This document shows positions 24,210 to 29,904 of a DNA stretch of 29,904 nucleotides, piece after piece (position 1 is the stretch's first letter; the number at the start of each line of letters is the position of its first letter). This stretch comes from JAWLFY01 sp964462125 (lineage in GTDB: Bacteria; Planctomycetota; Planctomycetia; Pirellulales; Pirellulaceae), in the NCBI GenBank assembly GCA_964462125.1, contig CAYWXT010000038.1:1-29904 (forward strand). Reading direction: 5' to 3'. A model generated the notes under the pieces. That model made no database searches, had not been told where the DNA came from, and worked only from the letters and a program-made list of their open reading frames with translations. The position numbers and the translations under genes are program-made.

Positions 24210-24630
24210 CGAACCGGGGGCGTTTTCGCAGGGCCTTTTTCTGACCGCGCCGTTTTTTGGCGTCAAGGCGGCGAAGCTGGCTGCCGCGGGTTCGCCGCGT
24301 CGGGGTGCGGGTTTTCGGGGCGAATTCGCATTCACGGAGCATGGCCGCTAACTTGCCGCGGGCGTCGGCCACATTGCGTGGTTGGTCCCGGTAACGCTGG
24401 CTTTGCAGCACCAGTTGACCTTCGCGGTTGAGCCGGTTGGCGTGCCGCGCCATCAGCCGCCGGCACCAGGCGGGATTCAGCGATTGGCAGTGCTTCGGGG
24501 CCCACCGCAGGGTGACTTTGGAGTTCACCTTGTTGACGTTCTGTCCCCCCGGTCCCCCGCTCCGTGATGTTATAATCTCCAGCTCCCCCGCAGGAATCGT
24601 TAGCCGCGGGTTGATGTACAGGTCGGTCAT
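24202..24630 (-). CDS. arfB: Alternative ribosome-rescue factor ArfB
   Basis: This 142-residue peptidyl-tRNA hydrolase releases nascent chains from ribosomes stalled on truncated mRNAs. The catalytic loop SGGPGGQNVNKVNSKV holds the GGQ at 28-30. The C-terminal tail from about residue 100 is very rich in Arg and Lys (RRTRGSQLRRLDAKKRRGQK), as expected for the part of ArfB that enters the empty mRNA channel. The length matches the family and is too short for RF1/RF2. The ATG at 24630 is preferred over the TTG at 24642. It overlaps the UVR-motif gene by 8 nt and is divergent from the PQQ-propeller gene across 46 bp, where both promoters must lie. Confidence 0.94.
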   Translation of the reverse strand: MTDLYINPRLTIPAGELEIITSRSGGPGGQNVNKVNSKVTLRWAPKHCQSLNPAWCRRLMARHANRLNREGQLVLQSQRYRDQPRNVADARGKLAAMLRECEFAPKTRTPTRRTRGSQLRRLDAKKRRGQKKALRKRPRFDE

Positions 24631-24676
24631 CGGTCTGGTCAAACTGATTTCGAGGACGCGAGTGGAGCCCCTATCG

Positions 24677-26038
24677 ATGACGAATCACTCCTTCGGTCGG
24701 TTCGTGGGATTCTTGACCTCGGCATTGATCCTCGCCGTCATCCCCTTCATCGGTCCAGCCCACGGAGACTGGCCACGTTTCTTGAACCGCGGTTTCGACG
24801 GGGCCAGCGGTGGCACTGCGGCGATCGATTGGACCGTTCCCCCTCAGTTTCGATGGTCCCTGGAGGTCGGCGACGGTTATGGGATGGGGGCGGTTGTCGG
24901 CGACCGCTATTACGCCTTTGACAGCCGGATTGCATCGTCCGGTGAGCGGACGGAACGGCTGCGGGCGATCGACCTGCAATCGGGGAAGGCGGTTTGGTCC
25001 GTTGAGCGGCCGCTGGTCTATCGCGACTTGTACGGCTACGAGCCTGGGCCGCGGACGACGCCGACGGTCCACGAGGACAAGATCGTGACGATGGGGGTTG
25101 CCGGTGAATTGTGCTGCCGCGACCGCGCCGACGGGACGCTTCGTTGGCGTGTCGACACGAAAGAAAAATATGGGGTCGTCCAGAATTTCTTTGGGGTCGG
25201 AGCCTCCCCCCTGATCTTGGATGATCAAGTGGTGGTGATGGTCGGGGGAAGCCCCGAGTCGGACCAGGCGCTACCGCTGGGGCGAATCGACCGGGCGTCA
25301 CCCGACGGATCCCTGCTGGTTGCCTTCGACATCGAAACGGGCGAACCGCGTTGGCAAGCGGGGGACGACCTGGCCAGCTATAGCAGCCCCCGCCCGATTG
25401 AGTTGGAGGGTCAAACATACGTGCTCGCCTTTGGCCGCGAGGGGCTGACGATGATCGATCCCCGAGACGGCACGGTCGTCTGGAGTTTCTCCCACCGTGC
25501 GGACATGATCGAAAGTGTCAACGCGATGACCCCGGTCGTGTGGCGCGACCTCGTCTTCATCAGTGAGTGTTACCAGGTCGGAAGTATGTTGCTCAAGGTC
25601 TCGCCGGACGGTTACGCGGCCGTGTGGCGGGATCCGCCCCGCAACCGGCGAGCTCAGTCGATGCGATCGCACTGGTCAACACCGAACCTTGTCGGTGGAT
25701 ACTTGTACGGATGCAGCGGCCGTAACGCCACGGACAGCGACTTCCGCTGCCTCGACTTTCGCACCGGCGAGGTGCAATGGGTTGACGACCGACGCACCCG
25801 CTCCTCGGCGACCCAGGTAGGAAGGGTGCTCCTCGTCTTGGAAGAGCGCGGCGGGCTGCAGGTGATCGGCGCGGACCCAACCGAATTGGACGTGATCAGC
25901 GACTGGGATTTGGGCCAGGCGGAGGGTCAACGGCCGCAGCTGCGCGGTCCCTGCTGGGCCGCCCCGCTTGTTGTCGGCAACCAGCTGCTGGTTCGCGGCG
26001 ATGAAAAGGTCCTCTGCCTTGAATTAGCGGAACGCTGA
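24677..26038 (+). CDS. Secreted PQQ-type beta-propeller protein
   Basis: This 453-residue protein has a signal peptide (about 1-30, ending near GPAHG before DWPRF) and repeated WD-like PQQ blades: LRAIDLQSGKAVWSVE, RDRADGTLRWRVDT, VAFDIETGEPRWQAG, IDPRDGTVVWSF and RCLDFRTGEVQWVD. The layout resembles BamB-like and quinoprotein propellers that planctomycetes encode in many copies. No heme motif or other catalytic domain is present, so it is more likely a binding or scaffold protein than a dehydrogenase. The ATG at 24677 has GGAG about 10 nt upstream. Its 3' end overlaps the convergent membrane-protein gene by 15 nt. The ligand is unknown. Confidence 0.86.
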   Translation: MTNHSFGRFVGFLTSALILAVIPFIGPAHGDWPRFLNRGFDGASGGTAAIDWTVPPQFRWSLEVGDGYGMGAVVGDRYYAFDSRIASSGERTERLRAIDLQSGKAVWSVERPLVYRDLYGYEPGPRTTPTVHEDKIVTMGVAGELCCRDRADGTLRWRVDTKEKYGVVQNFFGVGASPLILDDQVVVMVGGSPESDQALPLGRIDRASPDGSLLVAFDIETGEPRWQAGDDLASYSSPRPIELEGQTYVLAFGREGLTMIDPRDGTVVWSFSHRADMIESVNAMTPVVWRDLVFISECYQVGSMLLKVSPDGYAAVWRDPPRNRRAQSMRSHWSTPNLVGGYLYGCSGRNATDSDFRCLDFRTGEVQWVDDRRTRSSATQVGRVLLVLEERGGLQVIGADPTELDVISDWDLGQAEGQRPQLRGPCWAAPLVVGNQLLVRGDEKVLCLELAER

Positions 26039-27541
26039 TTCGTCCTCGGCACGCGATGACGAATCGATATCAGCGAGCGTTTTGTCTCCGGCCGCCTCGA
26101 ACTCTGCCTGTTTCAAAGCATTCAGTTGGCGCCAGGCGGGGTGGTCGATTTTCGGGCGGTGGCGATGGCCCAGTTCCAGGATCTCCCGGAGCGAAATCTT
26201 TTTGGCGGGCTTGGCAAGGGTGAGGGCGTGTTCGGTGGCGCTGTCAGCATCGACGCGCCGCAACAGTCCCGCCTCGATCAAGTAGCCGACCATTTCCTGG
26301 ACAATCCTGCCGGAGAGCCCCAAATGGTCCGCCAAGTCTTGTGGTTCAATCGCATTTCCCCTCTCGAACGCCTGAGCCACGTCCACCATGATCGGCAGCA
26401 TCCAGTCGGGATCGCCGTGGGGGAGATCGTCCTGGGCATCGTCGCGAACCGGGCGCCGCCCGCGAAGCGTTTGCAGAGAGTGCGTCAGGATGATGCCGAA
26501 TAAGACGATCCACCATGTCAGGTAGATCCAGAAGAGAAACAACGGAATCAGCCCGAGCGATCCGTACAGCGCAGAGTAGGGAACGGCGGTCGCGACGTAG
26601 GTTTGGAACCCCGCTTTGGCCGCCTCCCATAAAACGGCCGACACCGCGGCGCCGACCGCGGCCGCCTTGACCGAGACGTGCGTGTTGGGCATCAGCGCGT
26701 AGACGAGAAACAGCAAGACCCAGCTCGCCAGCGCCGACAGCAGGGGAGCCAAGATCCAGGTCGACCACCAACCGGGACCGACCGCGCGAAACCAATCGAT
26801 GAACTGGCCCGTCAGATACAGGCTCAGAGCCAGCAAGCCGGTGCCAAGGGTAATGATCGACCAATGAATGGCGATTCGGATGTGAATCGGACGTTGCCGT
26901 GGCGCGTCAAAGATCCGATTGAAGAGGTCTTCCGTGGAGTCGGCCAGGGCCACCGCGGCGTAGATAAAAAGCAGCAAGCCGACCACGCCGATCGAGCGAA
27001 AGTCGATTTTCCAGATCTGATCCGCGACACGACTCAGGATCCGACGAATGCTCGCCTCCGCCTCCTGGTCGTCTTGATCGCGCCGCTCCGCCTCCTGGTC
27101 TTCTTGCTCGCGCCGCTCCGCTTCCTGGTCTTCTTGCTCGCGCCGCTCCGCTTCCCCGTCGGCCGGACCGTTGTCCTCGGACTCGCCAACCTCCGCCTCG
27201 TCCGGCGGGGAGTCCAACAAGGGCTCCACCTCAACGCTGTACTCGGCGGGGATATCCGGGACGCCAAAAAACGAATAAAGTTGGTTTTCCACCCGCGACT
27301 GGACATCTTCGAGTCCGCCGACGATGCGGAATAAAACGAGTCCCAATACGACGAGGGGGATCAAGGCGAAGATGGTGCGGTAGGTCAGTTCGGCCGCCAT
27401 CCCCTCGGCCCGATGACGCAGCAGTTGGCGGCCGCAATGAACGACCAACTCCCAGGCGTAGCGGACCTGGTGCTGACGCCGCGTCAGCTCTTCACGGGGC
27501 TGGGTGACGGCATCCTTCAGGTAATCGATCAGCCGTGCCAT
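26024..27541 (-). CDS. YihY/BrkB-family inner-membrane protein with charged insert
   Basis: This 505-residue protein belongs to the YihY/BrkB (formerly 'RNase BN') family of polytopic inner-membrane proteins of unsettled function. The N-terminal signature AEGMAAELTYRTIFALIPLV (45-64) is followed by TM1. An unusual hydrophilic insert lies at about 95-165 and includes three copies of the decapeptide AERREQEDQE-like unit. Then come the remaining membrane helices, with SALYGSLGLIPLFLFWIYLT near the end of the membrane domain. The C-terminal region (about 390-490) resembles a winged helix (IEPQDLADHLGLSGRIVQEM). Most family members have neither insert. The ATG at 27541 is chosen because it begins the conserved part; the frame is open to 27655. 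It overlaps the PQQ gene by 15 nt at the 3' ends. Confidence 0.86.
   Translation of the reverse strand: MARLIDYLKDAVTQPREELTRRQHQVRYAWELVVHCGRQLLRHRAEGMAAELTYRTIFALIPLVVLGLVLFRIVGGLEDVQSRVENQLYSFFGVPDIPAEYSVEVEPLLDSPPDEAEVGESEDNGPADGEAERREQEDQEAERREQEDQEAERRDQDDQEAEASIRRILSRVADQIWKIDFRSIGVVGLLLFIYAAVALADSTEDLFNRIFDAPRQRPIHIRIAIHWSIITLGTGLLALSLYLTGQFIDWFRAVGPGWWSTWILAPLLSALASWVLLFLVYALMPNTHVSVKAAAVGAAVSAVLWEAAKAGFQTYVATAVPYSALYGSLGLIPLFLFWIYLTWWIVLFGIILTHSLQTLRGRRPVRDDAQDDLPHGDPDWMLPIMVDVAQAFERGNAIEPQDLADHLGLSGRIVQEMVGYLIEAGLLRRVDADSATEHALTLAKPAKKISLREILELGHRHRPKIDHPAWRQLNALKQAEFEAAGDKTLADIDSSSRAEDESAFR
27061..27150. repeat. Three 30-bp tandem repeats inside the YihY-like gene
   Basis: Three adjoining 30-bp units (27061-27090, 27091-27120, 27121-27150) differ at only a few bases and encode the decapeptide repeats EAERREQEDQ / EAERRDQDDQ. 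They make the charged insert, probably a coiled or disordered spacer outside the membrane. Copy number may vary between strains. Confidence 0.93.
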
Positions 27542-27567
27542 CGGATTCAAGCCGCACGAGGAAGGCT

Positions 27568-27649
27568 TTGCGTCAGCGACGAAGCGACATTCACTTTCCG
27601 CCCAGCGCAAGCAGGCGCTGGTTTTCGCCGCCCCACGTGGCTGACGCAA
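27568..27649. repeat. 82-bp element bounded by 10-bp inverted repeats
   Basis: TTGCGTCAGC (27568-27577) and GCTGACGCAA (27640-27649) are perfect inverted repeats. Inside them lies a perfect 7-bp hairpin CCAGCGC-AAGCAG-GCGCTGG (27602-27621) followed by TTTT. It sits in the 255-bp divergent gap between the YihY-like gene and the PSD1 gene. It may be a small structured repeat, a leader RNA, or a terminator-like element. Confidence 0.6.
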
Positions 27650-27720
27650 TCCCACGCCCGTGCCCCATCATCGGCTGATAGAATGGAACAAGCAAATCCC
27701 CAGGCGTCGTCACCGTGACG

Positions 27721-27752
27721 TGTGCCGCCGGTTGCGTGTGCCGCCGGTTGCG
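27721..27752. repeat. Perfect 16-bp tandem duplication
   Basis: TGTGCCGCCGGTTGCG is present twice in a row, 45 bp before the PSD1-cytochrome start codon. It could affect promoter spacing or the leader of that gene. Confidence 0.8.
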
Positions 27753-27796
27753 TCACGGGTGCCCTCGGTCCTCCCCTTCATCCCGCCTTTCGATCC

Positions 27797-29904
27797 ATGA
27801 CTCGATCGCTTCGATTTGACGTTCGTGGTATTCGCTGCCACACCTTGCTCGCAATGATTGCTGTGCTGTCGGTCGGCGCAGGCAATGCGCAGCGTCTGGC
27901 GGCGGAGACGACGATCGATTTTCTCCGCGACGTTCGGCCGATCCTCTCGAACCATTGCTTCCAATGCCACGGACCGGATGAGGCGACCCGTGAAGCGGGT
28001 CTTCGGCTCGACACCCCAGAGGGGGCCATGGAGGACCTGGGTGGATACCGTGTGATCGAACCGGGGGACGCGAACGCCAGCGAGTTGATCGAGCGGGTGA
28101 CGAGCGACGACGAGGCGATGCGGATGCCACCGGTCGGCAGTGGCTTGGAATTATCCGCATCGCAGATCAAGCTGTTGCGCCGGTGGATCGACCAGGGGGC
28201 GGGTCATGAACAACACTGGGCCTTCGCTCCCCTGCAACGCCCCGAGACGGTTTCCATTGACGGCTTGATCGACCGACAGCTGCAAGAACTCGGACTGGAG
28301 AGGTCGCCGCCGGCCGATCGTACGACCCTGATTCGCCGCCTGTATCTCGACCTGATCGGGGTGCTTCCGTCGGTCGACGCGGTCGAGGCGTTCGTGCATG
28401 ACGACTCGCCGAGAGCCTACGCGAAGCTGGTCGAGGGTCTGTTGGCCAATCCCCATTTTGGCGAAAAGTGGGGACGTCACTGGCTGGACCAGGCCCGCTA
28501 CGCCGACACGCACGGCTACACGATCGATTCCCCGCGGACCATGTGGCCCTATCGAGACTGGGTGATTGAGGCGATCAACCGCGACATGCCGTTCGATCAA
28601 TTCACGATTGAGCAGCTGGCCGGCGACCTGCTGCCCAACCCCAGCCAGGAACAGATGGTCGCCACCGGATTCCACCGCAATACGTTGATCAATCAGGAAG
28701 GGGGGACCGATGCCGAACAGTTTCGCAATGAAGCGACCGTCGACCGGGTCAACACGACCGGCGCGGTGTGGCTGGGATTGACGGTCGGCTGCGCCCAATG
28801 CCACACGCACAAATTCGACCCGCTGACCCAGCGGGAATATTACGAACTATTTGCCTTCTTCGATCAGGCAGCGGACGCCAACGGGGTGTCGCCGACGGTG
28901 CCAGTCGCCTCGCCCGACCAACGTGAGCGTTTGGCGGAACTGGAAAGCCAGGTCACGGCGGCGGAGGTGGCATTGGAAGAATTTGATCGACAGCAGGACG
29001 ACCAGCGGACGACAACCTCCCAGTCCTCGGATGAGGAACCCTGGTCGGATGAGCACAACTGGTCGGTGGTCGAACTGGTCACGACCGAATCAAGCGCCGG
29101 GGCGACGTTCGAGCCGCTGGGAGATGGATCGTGGGTCGTCGGCGGAAACAACGGCGAGATCGATACGTACCGTCTGAGCTTCCGCGCCCCCTTGTCCGAG
29201 ATCACCGGGTTGCGTCTGGAAACCCTGACCCACCCGACGCTCCCCAAGGGCGGCCCGGGGCGGGCGTCCAACGGCAATTTCGTCCTCAACGACCTGGAGC
29301 TGAAGGTCGACCAAGAGCCGGCCGAGTGGGTTCACGCAGCCGCGGAACATTCGCAGCCCAACTACGACGTTACCTCGGCGATCGATGGCGACCAGGGGAC
29401 CGGCTGGGCGATCAACGGCGGCAAGCGATTGAACGTCGCGCGAACCGCGGTCTTCATCACCGAACCGCTCGCGGCGGAACCTGCAAATGAGTCGCCGGTG
29501 ACCGCCTCGGTGACGATGACCTTTGGGCCAAAACCGGCGAAGTACAACATCGGACGTTTTCGATTGGCGGTCACCGATACCCCCGTGAACCGGCTCGGGG
29601 TGAGCGATCCCGAGCGAGCGGCGCTCGAAGCGGAGCTGGACCGGGCGCGCGCGGCGCGAGATCGGTTCACCAATTCGATCCCGAAGACGATGGTCATGCG
29701 GGATCGTAAGTCGGCTCGCAAAACTCACGTGCACATCCGAGGTGATTTTCTCCGCCCCGGCGAGGAGGTTCAGCCCGACACGCCGGCGTTCCTGCCAGCG
29801 ATGCCAAGAGACACCGACGACACGCAGGAGGTTGACGACCGGCAGGCGGTTGACGACCCGGCGAATCGGCTCGATCTGGCACGTTGGCTCATCGGCCCTG
29901 CCCA
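27797..29904 (+). CDS. PSD1/DUF1549/DUF1553 planctomycete cytochrome (3' partial)
   Basis: At least 702 residues run to the window edge with no stop. A signal peptide (about 1-36) is followed by the planctomycete cytochrome C-like domain with heme motif CFQCH (Cys54, Cys57, His58). DUF1549 follows from about 145 (RRLYLDLIGVLPSVD; WGRHWLDQARYADTHGY; LAGDLLPNPSQEQMVATGFH), with a second motif, CAQCHTHKFDP (Cys332, Cys335). A beta-rich segment at about 410-595 (EITGLRLETLTHPTLPKGG; AIDGDQGTGWAINGGKR) looks like a carbohydrate-binding or discoidin-like insertion. DUF1553 begins at the end (NRLDLARWL). The family is typical of planctomycetes, often next to a DUF1501 sulfatase-like gene. The ATG at 27797 fits the signal peptide. 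Its substrate is not known. Confidence 0.96.
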   Translation, partial: MTRSLRFDVRGIRCHTLLAMIAVLSVGAGNAQRLAAETTIDFLRDVRPILSNHCFQCHGPDEATREAGLRLDTPEGAMEDLGGYRVIEPGDANASELIERVTSDDEAMRMPPVGSGLELSASQIKLLRRWIDQGAGHEQHWAFAPLQRPETVSIDGLIDRQLQELGLERSPPADRTTLIRRLYLDLIGVLPSVDAVEAFVHDDSPRAYAKLVEGLLANPHFGEKWGRHWLDQARYADTHGYTIDSPRTMWPYRDWVIEAINRDMPFDQFTIEQLAGDLLPNPSQEQMVATGFHRNTLINQEGGTDAEQFRNEATVDRVNTTGAVWLGLTVGCAQCHTHKFDPLTQREYYELFAFFDQAADANGVSPTVPVASPDQRERLAELESQVTAAEVALEEFDRQQDDQRTTTSQSSDEEPWSDEHNWSVVELVTTESSAGATFEPLGDGSWVVGGNNGEIDTYRLSFRAPLSEITGLRLETLTHPTLPKGGPGRASNGNFVLNDLELKVDQEPAEWVHAAAEHSQPNYDVTSAIDGDQGTGWAINGGKRLNVARTAVFITEPLAAEPANESPVTASVTMTFGPKPAKYNIGRFRLAVTDTPVNRLGVSDPERAALEAELDRARAARDRFTNSIPKTMVMRDRKSARKTHVHIRGDFLRPGEEVQPDTPAFLPAMPRDTDDTQEVDDRQAVDDPANRLDLARWLIGPA

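Noticed and set aside
22746..24431. 561-codon open frame on the plus strand across lysS and the UVR gene
   Set aside because: It overlaps two well-supported genes, has no recognisable motif and an Arg-rich shadow composition. Long antisense frames are expected in GC-rich DNA.
27602..27625. Hairpin plus TTTT as an intrinsic terminator
   Set aside because: No plus-strand gene ends upstream of it. It lies in a gap between divergent genes and inside a larger inverted repeat.

Overview
The window looks like a chromosomal segment of a GC-rich planctomycete, most likely a member of the Pirellulales (Rhodopirellula-like). The main support is a planctomycete cytochrome (PSD1/DUF1549/DUF1553) protein at the right end, a PQQ-type beta-propeller lipoprotein-like secreted protein, a Ski2-like helicase, an orphan FtsQ-like POTRA protein beside a degenerate MurB, and many widely spaced single genes. 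This is inference from gene content; no 16S or other taxonomic marker is present. The only RNA gene I can support is RNase P RNA (rnpB). I saw no tRNA, CRISPR array, IS transposase or prophage gene.

Left part (1-9.4 kb). On the minus strand lie a glycerate 2-kinase, a DExH helicase, isocitrate dehydrogenase and lpxK (8 bp apart, probable operon), and a small heat-shock protein. DNA polymerase X (PolX with PHP domain) runs on the plus strand. This stretch holds three copies of a roughly 205-235 bp non-coding element whose two ends are arrays of 7-bp units (CAGTNNN on one side, NNNACTG on the other) around a conserved core. Two copies in opposite orientation bracket the glycerate kinase gene. 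Heptamers of two copies encode the last residues and stop codon of LpxK and of the glycerate kinase.

Middle part (9.4-18.5 kb). A Gfo/Idh/MocA-like protein converges on polX with abutting stop codons. Then come a small thioredoxin-like protein, a MurB-like and FtsQ-like pair that looks like a remnant of the division/cell-wall cluster, and an FtsX/DevC-type permease with its ATPase. The ATPase reading frame ends inside the antisense strand of rnpB. These are followed by a BRCT + MerR-type HTH + TPR fusion protein and a sugar-binding-type lipoprotein whose two halves are in swapped (circularly permuted) order.

Right part (18.5-29.9 kb). Two paralogous FeeM/LuxI-fold N-acyltransferase-like genes converge on one another, next to an orphan LuxR/NarL-type regulator with a degenerate receiver domain. 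This is a possible acyl-signal module. Next are lysS, which carries a one-base frameshift as written, a UVR-motif protein translationally coupled to arfB, the PQQ-propeller protein, a YihY/BrkB-type membrane protein with a charged tandem-repeat insert, and the start of a PSD1 planctomycete cytochrome that runs off the window.
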